Position numbers and translations under genes: made by a program
Source of the DNA: Streptomyces spinosus
Lineage (GTDB): Bacteria > Actinomycetota > Actinomycetes > Streptomycetales > Streptomycetaceae
Assembly: GCF_020400655.1 (NCBI RefSeq)
Contig: NZ_JAINRC010000017.1
Span: 163,426-227,425 of the forward strand
DNA length: 64,000 bases
Direction: 5' to 3'
The notes under the pieces: model-generated
Seen by the model: only the letters and a program-made list of their open reading frames with translations
What the model was told of the DNA's origin: nothing
Databases searched by the model: none
Shown here: positions 42,515 through 51,175 of the stretch, piece after piece
How the letters are laid out: every line of letters begins with the position of its first letter
How positions within the stretch are numbered: position 1 is the first letter of the stretch

Positions 42515-42544
42515 AGGTTACGGCAACGACTTGCGGCGTCCCAA
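42515..42544 (-). promoter_or_regulatory. Candidate promoter of the XRE/DUF397 unit
   Basis: On the minus strand TTGGGA (42544-42539) and TAACCT (42520-42515) are 18 bases apart. Transcription from about 42508 would give a leader of roughly 45 bases to the ATG at 42463. Confidence 0.4.
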
Positions 42545-42670
42545 AATATGGCCTTACCGTCGGTGACGCATCCGATACGCCGCGGAAGCGCACCGTGCCG
42601 TCCCGCCACGACGGCTGCGGCAATGCCACCGCGCGCGGAGACCCCCTCACCGGACTGGAGCTGATGACGC

Positions 42671-43081
42671 ATGCCCGAGAACGAACCCTGGGACTACACG
42701 CTCTACATCCCCAACGACCCCAGAGCCGTCACGGTCTGCCGCGGAACCCTGCGCGTGATCCTGACGCTGCACGGGCTGACCGGGCTGATGGAGACGGCGG
42801 AACTCCTCGCGACGGAGCTGGTGTCGAACGCGGTACGGCACACCAAGGGGCCGGCCGCGCTGAGGGTGCGCCGCTCCCCGGAGGGCCTGGTGTGGATCGG
42901 GGCGTGGGACACGGATCCCGCCCCGCCTGAGCCGCCGGTGCCGTTGGAGCAGGCGCTGGAGCGGGAGGAGGGGCGGGGCCTGGGGCTGGTGATGGCCTGC
43001 GCGGAGTACTGGGGCTGGCAGCCGTCGGCGCGGTTCGGGGACCGGGGGAAGTACGTGTGGTGCGAGCTGGAGGTGGCGTGA
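42671..43081 (+). CDS. RsbW-like HATPase (anti-sigma type)
   Basis: A 136-residue GHKL ATP-binding protein. The N box is in AELLATELVSNAVRHTKGP, the G1-type segment in VWIGAWDTDPAPP and the G2 in EEGRGLGLVMACAEYWG. It matches streptomycete RsbW-like serine kinases but has no sigma factor gene beside it. It faces the XRE/DUF397 unit and its stop overlaps the start of the following nuclease-like gene by one base. Confidence 0.88.
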   Translation: MPENEPWDYTLYIPNDPRAVTVCRGTLRVILTLHGLTGLMETAELLATELVSNAVRHTKGPAALRVRRSPEGLVWIGAWDTDPAPPEPPVPLEQALEREEGRGLGLVMACAEYWGWQPSARFGDRGKYVWCELEVA

Positions 43082-43977
43082 TGGTCGGCTCGTCGCACGA
43101 AGCGCTGCACCGGATCTTCCAGAAGGACCCGGCGTTGCTGACGCGGGCGTTACAGCGGGTGCTGGACGTGCCGTTCCCGGAGCCGCGGGAGATCGCGGCG
43201 CTGAACGTGGACCTGACGGAGATCGAGCCGGTCGAGCGCCGGGTGGACACGTTGCTGCGGGCGGAGACGGACCAGGGCACGTATCTGCTGGTGGTGGAGT
43301 CGCAGGGGAAGGCGGACGAGCGCAAGCGGGGCAGCTGGCCGTACTACCTGTCGTACCTGTACGAGAAGTACCGGTGTGAGCCGGTGCTGATCGTGATCAC
43401 GCAGAGCAGTGCTACGGCGAAGTGGGCCTCGCGTCCGATCCGGTTCGGGTTCCGGGGGTGGGACTCGCTGACGGTACGGCCGCTGGTGCTGGGGCCGGAC
43501 AACGTGCCGGTGATCGAGGATGAGCGGCAGGCGGAGCGGGACGTCCCCCTTGCGGTGCTCTCGGCGATGACACACGGGCGTGGGCCGCGGGCGGCGGCCA
43601 TACTGGAATCCCTGGCATCCGCCTTGCGGACCATCGACCCCGACAGCGCCGCGGTCTTCGTGCAGTTCGTCGACTCATGCCTGGCCGATCCCCAGGCGAA
43701 GCAGATGTGGAGGGATCTGATGACGGCGATCCAGTACTTCTGGCGACACCCCTTGGCCGAACAGGTGCGCGAGGAGGGTCGAGAACAGGGCCTGGAGGAG
43801 GGGCGGGCCGAAGCCAAGGCCGAGATGGTGCTTCACATCCTGGAATGGCGCGGCATCCCCGTGCCCGACACCGTCCGCGAACGGGTGAACGCCTGCACGG
43901 ATCTCGACCAGCTGGAGACCTGGGCCCAGCGAGCCGTGCACGCGCTGGAGGCCACGGAGCTGTTCACCGGGGGGTGA
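43081..43977 (+). CDS. Rpn-like PD-(D/E)XK nuclease/transposase family protein
   Basis: A 298-residue protein. The core has the PD-(D/E)XK pattern: RRVDTLLRAE (Asp), then LLVVESQGKAD (Glu-x-Gln), and the helical YYLSYLYEKYR. The tail EQVREEGREQGLEEGRAEAK is the charged repeat typical of Rpn/YhgA-type proteins. Rpn nucleases cut DNA and promote recA-independent recombination or act in phage defence. The TGATG overlap ties its translation to the HATPase gene. Confidence 0.7.
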   Translation: MVGSSHEALHRIFQKDPALLTRALQRVLDVPFPEPREIAALNVDLTEIEPVERRVDTLLRAETDQGTYLLVVESQGKADERKRGSWPYYLSYLYEKYRCEPVLIVITQSSATAKWASRPIRFGFRGWDSLTVRPLVLGPDNVPVIEDERQAERDVPLAVLSAMTHGRGPRAAAILESLASALRTIDPDSAAVFVQFVDSCLADPQAKQMWRDLMTAIQYFWRHPLAEQVREEGREQGLEEGRAEAKAEMVLHILEWRGIPVPDTVRERVNACTDLDQLETWAQRAVHALEATELFTGG

Positions 43978-44138
43978 GTGCGTAACCCTTGACGTGGTCC
44001 ACTCCAGCCCGGGCCGGTCCCGTCGGGGCTGGGTCCCGGCTCCGCCGGTGCCGTCGCTCGTACAAGCGCTCAAGCAGTCGCAATGCGGCCTTCACGACAT
44101 GGGCGGTTGCCCAGTCCGGCCCCCCCGCCACACGAGAC

Positions 44139-44166
44139 AGCGCCCGGGCCAGAAGGTCCGGGCGCT
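44139..44166. terminator. Hairpin terminator between convergent genes
   Basis: AGCGCCCGGGCC (44139-44150) pairs with GGTCCGGGCGCT (44155-44166) with one wobble and an AGAA loop. It serves the Rpn-like gene from the left and the chitinase from the right. Confidence 0.75.
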
Positions 44167-44185
44167 GGGGTGGGGCGGGGTCAGG

Positions 44186-45904
44186 TCACGGCAGGGCGTG
44201 GACGTGGGGGCCGACCGTGTTCGACCACGCGTTGCCCGCCGCCGCGTCCCAGTTCGTGGACCAGGTCATCGCGCCCCGAAGCGCGGGGTACGTCTTGGAC
44301 GGCTTGAAGGTGCCGCAGTTCGTGGCCGCCGTGAGGCAGTCCAGGGCGTTGTCGACCACCGTCGGGGAGACGTAGCCGCTGCCCGCCGCGCGGGTGGAGG
44401 CGGGGACGCCGAGGCCGACCTGGGACGGGGAGAGGCCGCCCTCCAGCTGGATGCAGGCGAGTGCCGTCAGGAAGTCGACCGTGCCCTGGCTGTAGACCTT
44501 GCCGTCGCAGCCCAGCATGGAACCGCTGTTGTAGTACTGCGTGTTGACGACCGTCAGGATGTCCTTGACGTTCAGGGCCGTCTGGAAGTACGCGTTCGAG
44601 GTGGACTGCATGTCGATCGTCTGGGGGGCCATCGTGATGATCAGCGAGGAGCCCGCCTTCGACGACAGGGCGCGCAGCGCCTGCGTCATGTAGGTCGCGT
44701 TGAGGCCGTTCTCCAGGTCGATGTCGACGCCGTCGAAACCGTACGTCTGCATCAGGGAGTAGACCGAGTTGGCGAAGTTGGCCGCCGAGCCGGCGTCGTT
44801 GACCGACACCGAGCCCTTCTCGCCGCCGACGGAGATGACGACCTTCTTGCCGGCGGCCTGCTTGGCCTTGATGTCGGCCTTGAACTGGTCGGCGGTGTAG
44901 CCGTTCAGGCCGGCCGAGTCCAGGGTGAAGGAGACGGCTCCCGGGGTCGACGTGGCGTCGGCGAAGGCCACCGCGATGATGTCGTAGGACGACGGGACGT
45001 CCGAGAGCTTCTGGACCGTGGCGCCGTTGTTGAAGTTCTGCCAGTAGCCGGTCACGGCGTGCTTGGGCAGGGAGCCGCCGCCCCCGCCGCCCGTGCCGGA
45101 GGCCGTCGTGCCCGTCACCGTGGCCGACTTGGCCGACTCGCCGGCCGCGTTGGTCGCGGTGACCTGGAAGGAGTACGACGTGGCCGCCGTGAGCCCGGTG
45201 ACCGTCGCCGACGTGCCGGTCACGGCCGTGACCTTCGTGCCGTTGCGGTACACGTTGTAGCCGGTCGCGCCCGACACCGCCGACCAGGACAGGGAGACCG
45301 AGGAGGACGTCGTACCGGTCACGGAGAGGCCGGCCGGGGCCGCCGGGACCGTCGGGGCCGGGTCGCCGCCTCCGCCGCCGTCGGGGCCGTAGACCGAGAT
45401 GTCGTCGGCGTAGTAGGCCGCCTGGCCGTACCAGCCGTGGGTGTAGACCGTGACCGAGGTCGTCGAGGAGCCGGTGGTGAAGGTGGTCGACAGCTGCTTC
45501 CAGGACGCCGAGTCGGGGGTCCACGTCGAGACGTCCGTCGTGCCGGTGCCCGTCACGCCCAGGTAGGAGTAGCCGCCCTGCACCCACGCGCTCAGTGTGT
45601 ACGTCGAGTTGGGCTTGACCGCGACCGTCTGGGTGCACTGGGCGTTGTCCTGGCCCGCCGGGGTCGCCTTCAGGGCCCCGGTGCCCCCGTGCACCGGGGA
45701 CGTGACCGTCGTGCCGCTGCCGGCCGTGCAGGTCCAGTTGGCCAGGCCCGACTCGAAGCCCGCGTTCTTCACGTTGTTGACGTCCGCGGCGGACGCGGGT
45801 CCGGCCGTGGCGAGGCCCGCGACCGAGAGGGCCAGGGCGGTGGCGGCGGACCATGCCGCGAGCCGGCGTGCGCGTGGTCTGGGTATGCCTGGAGCGCGGT
45901 CCAC
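44186..45904 (-). CDS. Secreted GH18 chitinase with CBM and FnIII domains
   Basis: A 572-residue extracellular chitinase. A long signal peptide (residues 1-39) leads to a carbohydrate-binding beta sandwich (42-175, starting NNVKNAGFESGLANWTC). A Gly-rich linker follows, then a fibronectin III domain (about 190-272) and the GH18 barrel (about 288-572). The barrel has the catalytic DGVDIDLEN motif (Glu near 398), VISVGG and TMAPQT. This modular order is that of streptomycete Chi63/ChiC-like enzymes. Expression is expected to be induced by chitin and repressed by DasR through the repeats upstream. Confidence 0.94.
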   Translation of the reverse strand: MDRAPGIPRPRARRLAAWSAATALALSVAGLATAGPASAADVNNVKNAGFESGLANWTCTAGSGTTVTSPVHGGTGALKATPAGQDNAQCTQTVAVKPNSTYTLSAWVQGGYSYLGVTGTGTTDVSTWTPDSASWKQLSTTFTTGSSTTSVTVYTHGWYGQAAYYADDISVYGPDGGGGGDPAPTVPAAPAGLSVTGTTSSSVSLSWSAVSGATGYNVYRNGTKVTAVTGTSATVTGLTAATSYSFQVTATNAAGESAKSATVTGTTASGTGGGGGGSLPKHAVTGYWQNFNNGATVQKLSDVPSSYDIIAVAFADATSTPGAVSFTLDSAGLNGYTADQFKADIKAKQAAGKKVVISVGGEKGSVSVNDAGSAANFANSVYSLMQTYGFDGVDIDLENGLNATYMTQALRALSSKAGSSLIITMAPQTIDMQSTSNAYFQTALNVKDILTVVNTQYYNSGSMLGCDGKVYSQGTVDFLTALACIQLEGGLSPSQVGLGVPASTRAAGSGYVSPTVVDNALDCLTAATNCGTFKPSKTYPALRGAMTWSTNWDAAAGNAWSNTVGPHVHALP

Positions 45905-45969
45905 TGGAGCCTCCGTCGGGGAGTGGGCGGGGAAGGGAGGAGAGGGGCGGTGGCCACCGCTTGCGCCCT

Positions 45970-46012
45970 TAAGTTGGTCCAGACCAATCCGGGTGTCAAG
46001 AGGTCCAGACCA
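45970..46012 (-). promoter_or_regulatory. Chitinase promoter with two DasR-like direct repeats
   Basis: On the minus strand TTGACA (45999-45994) is a consensus -35 with a -10 around 45976-45970 (CAACTT/AACTTA). Two copies of GGTCCAGACCA flank it: TTGGTCCAGACCAA at 45974-45987 between the boxes, and AGGTCCAGACCA at 46001-46012 just upstream of the -35. This is the known pair of 12-base repeats of streptomycete chitinase genes and matches the DasR consensus (TGGTCTAGACCA). The rest of 45905-46211 is otherwise empty. Confidence 0.85.
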
Positions 46013-46211
46013 AAAACGTCTCCGAACGGTGGCTCAACCTGTCCGGGTTTGGCGGGACTTGCTCCGGGAGAGTTCCACACCGGCTTCACCAACGCTGTTC
46101 TCCGGCCATACACCCGTGGATACAGTGCTCAGGTAGTCACGCAATGAAGTCGTCCTGGCGCACTGGAGTGACACCGGTGGGCCGGCGGGTGGAAAGAGCG
46201 GGGAGCTGCGC

Positions 46212-47066
46212 GTGCCAACTGCCATTGCCGTGACCAGTGCCGACATGGCACTGCCGGCGCAGGACGAGCGGACCATGCCCGCCGTCGTGCTGGCCGGCCT
46301 CGAAGACAAGCCGCTGGACCAGGCCCTCACCGAACTGCACGCCCTCACCGAACAGTACGGCTATGTGGTCGTCGTCTGCTCACAGGCCACCCCCGAGCCG
46401 GTCGTACGCCGGATCCACACCCTGCGCTCGCTGCTGGAGAGCGACCGCATCGCCCTGTTCCGGCCCGAGCTGCCGCCGCTCGGCATCGCCGTCCTGGCCC
46501 GGCAGCTGCGCCAGCTGGCCTCCTGCGACCTGAGCCCGGGGCTGCTCGCCTCCGCCGGCCGGCTGCTCACCCACTACATCCACGCCGGCGCCGTCCTCGG
46601 CTCCGTCGCCAGGCTGGACCGGATCCCGGTCGGCCTCAAGGCGCACGCCAGGTCCTGGATGCCGGGCAGCCAGTTCGCCGTCCTCGCGCACCCCGAGCCC
46701 CAGCTCGTCAAGGTGGCCCCCGAGGCCACCCTCAAGGGACCGGAGTTCAGCACCTGGATGCTGGTCGCGAAGGGGCAGCTGCAGAGCGACTGGGCCGCCG
46801 GGCTCGGCACGCGGTGGGGCGTGCACGGGCTGCGCGAGACCCCGCTGCCCGCCGAGTCCCCGGTGTGGTGGGGGACCGGCCGCATGGTCGAGTTCTGCGG
46901 CTACCTCGCCGACCTGTCCGTCCTCTACCAACTGGTCACCTCCGTACGGCAGACCAGCTGTCACTGGTGCGGCCTGGACGTCATCGGCGACCGCTGCGTC
47001 TTCTGCTCCGCCACCCCGCCCGTGTACGAGCCACCCCGCGCCCTGGAACCGCGAACGCCCGCCTGA
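46212..47066 (+). CDS. Conserved protein at the head of the Tad locus
   Basis: A 284-residue soluble protein starting at a GTG after GGGGAG. Residues 25-110 look like an alpha/beta domain (MPAVVLAGLEDKPLDQALTE, YVVVVCSQATPEPVVRRIHT). The middle is alpha/beta with no motif that I know. The C-terminus carries a zinc ribbon (CHWCGLDVIGDRCVFC). It is divergent from the chitinase and precedes cpaB by 58 bases. A regulatory or assembly role in pilus formation is inferred only from position. Confidence 0.72.
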   Translation: MPTAIAVTSADMALPAQDERTMPAVVLAGLEDKPLDQALTELHALTEQYGYVVVVCSQATPEPVVRRIHTLRSLLESDRIALFRPELPPLGIAVLARQLRQLASCDLSPGLLASAGRLLTHYIHAGAVLGSVARLDRIPVGLKAHARSWMPGSQFAVLAHPEPQLVKVAPEATLKGPEFSTWMLVAKGQLQSDWAAGLGTRWGVHGLRETPLPAESPVWWGTGRMVEFCGYLADLSVLYQLVTSVRQTSCHWCGLDVIGDRCVFCSATPPVYEPPRALEPRTPA

Positions 47067-47124
47067 CCTGCGCGAACCTGACCCGTCCCGCTCGACCGAT
47101 TCCCCCAATGAGGTTGCACGGTCC

Positions 47125-47829
47125 ATGAACTCCCGTCAGCGCCGCGGCGTGATACTCCTGATCCTGTCGGTCCTGTGCGCGCTGGGCGCGTTCGCCGGCG
47201 TGCTCTCCGTCATCCACGACGCGAACTCCAAGGTCGGGCCCGAGGTCGCCGCCTACCGGGTCCGGTCCGAGGTGAAGCCGTACACCGCCCTGGACACGGG
47301 CCAGTTCGAGAAGATCGAGATGCCCAGGCGGTGGCTGTCCGGCAACGCCGTCACCGACCTCCGGCAGATCCGCGGCAAGATCGCCGTGACCACCCTGCAC
47401 GCCGGCTCCCTGCTCCAGACCGACATGATCGTGGACCGGCCCGCCCTCAGGCCCGGCCAGCAGGAGGTCGCCATCATGATCGACGCGGCGACCGGGGTGG
47501 CCGGCAAGATCACCCCGGGGTCGCGGGTCAACGTCTACGCCACCTTCGAGGGGAAGAAGGAGGGCGACCCCGACCAGTCGAAGATCATCGTGACCAACGC
47601 CCGTGTCATCGACGTCGGCCGGATCACCGCCCTCGAACCCGACCGCGACAGGGACCGGCAGCCCACCGAAGCCGTCCCCATCACCTTCGCGCTGTCCACC
47701 ATCGACGCCCAGCGCGTCACCTACGCCGAGTCCTTCGCCCAGCGCGTCCGGCTCGCGCTCGTGGCCCCCGGCAGCGAGACCAGCGTCCCCGACAAGGACC
47801 GCACCTACGAACTCGCGACGGACAAGTGA
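47125..47829 (+). CDS. cpaB: Flp pilus assembly protein CpaB
   Basis: A 234-residue CpaB/RcpC-family protein: one N-terminal membrane helix (GVILLILSVLCALGAFAGVL), then a SAF domain (residues 35-110, PYTALDTGQFEKIEMPRRWL) and a beta-rich CpaB domain (VAIMIDAATGVAGKITPGSRVNVY). In diderms it stabilises the outer-membrane channel; in an actinobacterium it probably acts in the wall. It heads the pilus operon, ten bases before tadZ. Confidence 0.88.
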   Translation: MNSRQRRGVILLILSVLCALGAFAGVLSVIHDANSKVGPEVAAYRVRSEVKPYTALDTGQFEKIEMPRRWLSGNAVTDLRQIRGKIAVTTLHAGSLLQTDMIVDRPALRPGQQEVAIMIDAATGVAGKITPGSRVNVYATFEGKKEGDPDQSKIIVTNARVIDVGRITALEPDRDRDRQPTEAVPITFALSTIDAQRVTYAESFAQRVRLALVAPGSETSVPDKDRTYELATDK

Positions 47830-47838
47830 GAGGCGGCC

Positions 47839-49074
47839 ATGCCCACCAGGATCCTCCCGGCCGGCGCGGACCCGGACGCCGTCCGCTCCCTCACCACCCT
47901 GCTCAGCCAGCTCCCCGACGCCGAGCCCCAGCCACCGGTGACCGACTCCACCCAGCTGGTCGACACCCTCGCCCGGCTCGCCGCCGAGTCGGTCGACGAA
48001 CTGCCCGAGGTCGTGGTCGTCCACGAACGGATCGGCCCGGTCCCGGCCCTGGAACTGATCCGCGAGGTCGCCCTGCGCTTCCCGGCCGTCGGCGTCATCC
48101 TCGTCACCACCGACGCGAGCCCCGGCCTGTTCGCCGCCGCCATGGACTCCGGCGCCCGCGGCCTGGTCGCGCTCCCGCTGTCCTACGAGGAACTCGCCAA
48201 CCGCGTGCAGGCCGTCGCCCAGTGGTCGACCGGCGTACGACGGCACCTCGGGCACGGCGCCGAGACGCTCGCCGGGGCCGGCGGCACCGTCGTCACCGTC
48301 AGCGGCGCCAAGGGAGGGGTGGGCGCCACACTGACCGCGATCCAGCTCGCCCTCGCCGCCCAGGCCTCCGGCCGCGCCACCGCCCTGGTCGACCTCGACC
48401 TCCAGACCGGCGACATCGCCTCCTACCTGGACATCCAGTTCCGCCGCTCGGTGGCCGACCTGGCCGGCATCACCGACATCTCGCCCCGCGTCCTCGCCGA
48501 CGCCGTCTTCCGACACGACACCGGGCTCGCCCTGCTCCTCGCCCCCGGCGAGGGCGAACGCGGCGAGGAGGTCACCGACCGCGCCACCCGGCAGCTCGTC
48601 AGCGCCCTGCGCTCGCGCTACGAGGTCGTCGTCGTCGACTGCGGCGCCCAGCTCGGCGGGGCCGGCGCGGCGGCCGTCGAGATGGCCGACACCGCGCTGC
48701 TCGTCACCACCCCGGACGTCATCGCCGTACGCGCCGCCAAACGGACCGTACGGATGTGGGACCGGCTCCAGATCCGCAAGGCCGAGGAGACGACCGTGGT
48801 CGTCAACCGGCACACGCGCCACACGGAGATCCAGCCCGCGCTCGTGCAGCGCATCACCGGGACGGCCCTGGCGCGTACGGCCGTCCCCGCCAACTTCAAG
48901 GAGCTGCAGGGGGTCGTGGACGCCGGACGGGTCCACGAACTCGACGCCAGGAGCACGGTCAAGCAGGCGCTGTGGGCGCTCGCGGGGGAGCTCGGGCTGG
49001 TCCGGGCCGCGGAGGGAGCCACCCACCGCGGCAGCGGGCGCGGTTCCGTGAGCCTGCGGCGGCGGAAGGAGTGA
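47839..49074 (+). CDS. tadZ: TadZ/CpaE-like pilus localisation ATPase
   Basis: A 411-residue protein: a receiver-like N-terminal domain (residues 1-135, with LPEVVVVHERIGPVPALELI) and a MinD/ParA-type ATPase. The deviant Walker A is TVSGAKGGVGATLTA, followed by LVDLDLQTGDIASYL and VVVDCGAQLGG. TadZ positions the Tad machine at its assembly site. It lies between cpaB and the two pseudopilin genes. Confidence 0.9.
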   Translation: MPTRILPAGADPDAVRSLTTLLSQLPDAEPQPPVTDSTQLVDTLARLAAESVDELPEVVVVHERIGPVPALELIREVALRFPAVGVILVTTDASPGLFAAAMDSGARGLVALPLSYEELANRVQAVAQWSTGVRRHLGHGAETLAGAGGTVVTVSGAKGGVGATLTAIQLALAAQASGRATALVDLDLQTGDIASYLDIQFRRSVADLAGITDISPRVLADAVFRHDTGLALLLAPGEGERGEEVTDRATRQLVSALRSRYEVVVVDCGAQLGGAGAAAVEMADTALLVTTPDVIAVRAAKRTVRMWDRLQIRKAEETTVVVNRHTRHTEIQPALVQRITGTALARTAVPANFKELQGVVDAGRVHELDARSTVKQALWALAGELGLVRAAEGATHRGSGRGSVSLRRRKE

Positions 49075-49081
49075 GCCCCCG

Positions 49082-49462
49082 ATGAGAAGGCCGGACGGAG
49101 ACCGGGGACAGGTCAGCGTCGAGTTCCTGGGCATGACCCCGCTGATCGTTCTGACGCTGGTGCTCATGTGGCAGGCCGTACTGGTGGGGTACGCCTTCAC
49201 GCTCGCGGGGAATGCTGCGGACGAGGGCGTGCGGGCAGGGACGGCGGCACCTCCGGGGGAGCGGTTCGGGGTGTGCCAACAGGCCGCACTGAAGCACCTG
49301 TCGGGGGCATGGCAGGAGGGCGCCAGCGTGGAGCACTGCGGCGGCACCGGCTACGTGACGGCCGACGTGGCCGTCAAGGTCCCCGTCCTCTTCCCCGGCC
49401 TCATCGACTTCCCCGTCACCGTCCACGGCCACGCCGGAGCCGTCGAGGAGGCGAAGCACTGA
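49082..49462 (+). CDS. TadE-like pseudopilin, first copy
   Basis: A 126-residue TadE-like minor pilin. A class-III-type processing site DRG/QVSVEFLG precedes a hydrophobic helix (MTPLIVLTLVLMWQAVLVGYAF), with Glu at +5. The outside region has two cysteines (FGVCQQ, EHCGG). Prepilin peptidase would cut after Gly9. It follows tadZ by seven bases. Confidence 0.85.
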   Translation: MRRPDGDRGQVSVEFLGMTPLIVLTLVLMWQAVLVGYAFTLAGNAADEGVRAGTAAPPGERFGVCQQAALKHLSGAWQEGASVEHCGGTGYVTADVAVKVPVLFPGLIDFPVTVHGHAGAVEEAKH

Positions 49463-49463
49463 G

Positions 49464-49808
49464 ATGCCGTACCGCCGCCCGGGACGCGACCGGGGTCAAG
49501 TGGCCATCGAATACCTGGGGTTCATCCCCGTCCTGCTCATCGTCGGGCTGGCCGGAATCCAGCTCGGCGCCGTCGCCTACGCGGCCGAGCAGGCCGGTAC
49601 GGCGGCCCGGGCGGGGGCGCGGGCGGCCTCGCTGGACCAGTCGTACGCCCAGGCCTGCGCCGACGCCGTGAGCGGCGGACTGTCGGTGTCCTGCTCGTCC
49701 GCCGAGGGGGGTGACTCGGTCACCGTCACCGCGACCGTCCACATCCCCACCGTCGTCTGGGACCTCGGCTCCGCCACCAAGTCCGCCACCATGCCGCTCG
49801 ACCACTGA
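49464..49808 (+). CDS. TadE-like pseudopilin, second copy
   Basis: A 114-residue TadE-like protein with the same layout: basic leader, DRG/QVAIEYLG site with Glu at +5, hydrophobic helix (FIPVLLIVGLAGIQLGAVAYA) and a short beta-rich domain with two cysteines (ACADAVSGGLSVSC). It begins one base after the previous stop. Confidence 0.86.
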   Translation: MPYRRPGRDRGQVAIEYLGFIPVLLIVGLAGIQLGAVAYAAEQAGTAARAGARAASLDQSYAQACADAVSGGLSVSCSSAEGGDSVTVTATVHIPTVVWDLGSATKSATMPLDH

Positions 49809-49826
49809 CCGAGGAGAGGCGACCCC

Positions 49827-51164
49827 ATGAGTCTGCGGGCACGCATCAGCACCCCGGAGGAGCACGGCAGCCGGGGCGAGGACGGGCACCTGGTCGCCTC
49901 CTACCGGGCCAAGCTGCTGGAGGAGATCGACCTCGCGGAGATGAGCTCGCTCGCCGCCGCCGAACGCCGGGCCCGGCTGGAACGGGTGCTCGGGCACATC
50001 ATCAGCCGCGAGGGCCCGGTGCTGTCGACGGCCGAGCGCTCCCAGCTGATCCGCCGGGTCGTGGACGAGGCGCTGGGCCTCGGCATCCTGGAGCCGCTGC
50101 TGGAGGACGCGTCGATCACGGAGATCATGGTCAACGGGCCGGACGCCGTCTTCGTCGAGCGCGGCGGCCGGGTGGAGCAACTGCCCCTCCGGTTCGTCTC
50201 CGCCGACCAGCTGATGCAGACCATCGAGCGGATCGTCTCCACGGTGAACCGCAGGGTCGACGAGTCGAACCCGATGGTGGACGCCCGCCTGCCCTCCGGC
50301 GAGCGGGTCAACGTCATCATCCCGCCGCTCTCCCTGACCGGCCCCATCCTCACCATCCGCCGCTTCCCGCGCTCCTTCACCCTCCAGGAGCTGATCGGGT
50401 TCGGCTCGCTGGACGAGCACATGGTGTACCTGCTGGCGGGCCTGGTGCAGGCGAAGTTCAACATCATCGTCTCCGGCGCGACCGGCACCGGGAAGACCAC
50501 CCTGCTGAACGCCCTGTCCGGGCTGATCCCGTCGCACGAGCGCATCATCACCATCGAGGACTCCGCCGAACTCCAGCTCCAGCAGAGCCATGTGGTCCGC
50601 CTGGAGTCACGCCCGCCGAACGTGGAGGGCAAGGGGCAGGTCACCATCCGGGACCTGGTCCGCAACTCGCTGCGGATGCGCCCCGACCGGATCGTGGTCG
50701 GCGAGGTCCGCGGCGGCGAGTCCCTCGACATGCTCCAGGCGATGTCCACGGGCCACGACGGCTCGCTGGCGACCGTGCACGCCAACAGCGCCGAGGACGC
50801 GCTGACCCGGTTGCAGACCCTGGCCTCCATGTCCGACGTCGAGGTGCCCTTCGTCGCCCTGCACGACCAGATCAACAGCGCGGTCGACGTCATCGTCCAG
50901 CTCACCCGGTTCGCCGACGGCGTCCGCCGGATCACCGAGATCGCGCTGCTCGACAGCCACGGCGGAGAGCCGTACCGGCTGGCGACCGTGGCCCGCTTCG
51001 ACGCGCGGCCCATGACCCCGGACGGCCGCGTGTACGGCGAGTTCCGGTACTTCCCGCTGCCCCGCCGCACCGCCGACCGCCTCTACATGGCGAGCCAGCC
51101 CGTCCCGCAGGCCTTCGGCGTCGCCCGCTCCGCCGACCAGCTCGCCACCCGAGAAGCCAGGTAG
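49827..51164 (+). CDS. cpaF: Pilus assembly ATPase CpaF/TadA
   Basis: A 445-residue hexameric secretion ATPase that powers Flp pilus assembly and retraction. It has the N-terminal domain (residues 30-140), Walker A SGATGTGKTTLLNALSG, the Asp box TIEDSAELQL, DRIVVGEVRGGE with the Glu catalytic box, and the His box TGHDGSLATVHANSAEDAL. It precedes tadB by 11 bases. Confidence 0.95.
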   Translation: MSLRARISTPEEHGSRGEDGHLVASYRAKLLEEIDLAEMSSLAAAERRARLERVLGHIISREGPVLSTAERSQLIRRVVDEALGLGILEPLLEDASITEIMVNGPDAVFVERGGRVEQLPLRFVSADQLMQTIERIVSTVNRRVDESNPMVDARLPSGERVNVIIPPLSLTGPILTIRRFPRSFTLQELIGFGSLDEHMVYLLAGLVQAKFNIIVSGATGTGKTTLLNALSGLIPSHERIITIEDSAELQLQQSHVVRLESRPPNVEGKGQVTIRDLVRNSLRMRPDRIVVGEVRGGESLDMLQAMSTGHDGSLATVHANSAEDALTRLQTLASMSDVEVPFVALHDQINSAVDVIVQLTRFADGVRRITEIALLDSHGGEPYRLATVARFDARPMTPDGRVYGEFRYFPLPRRTADRLYMASQPVPQAFGVARSADQLATREAR

Positions 51165-51175
51165 GACTCCAGGAC

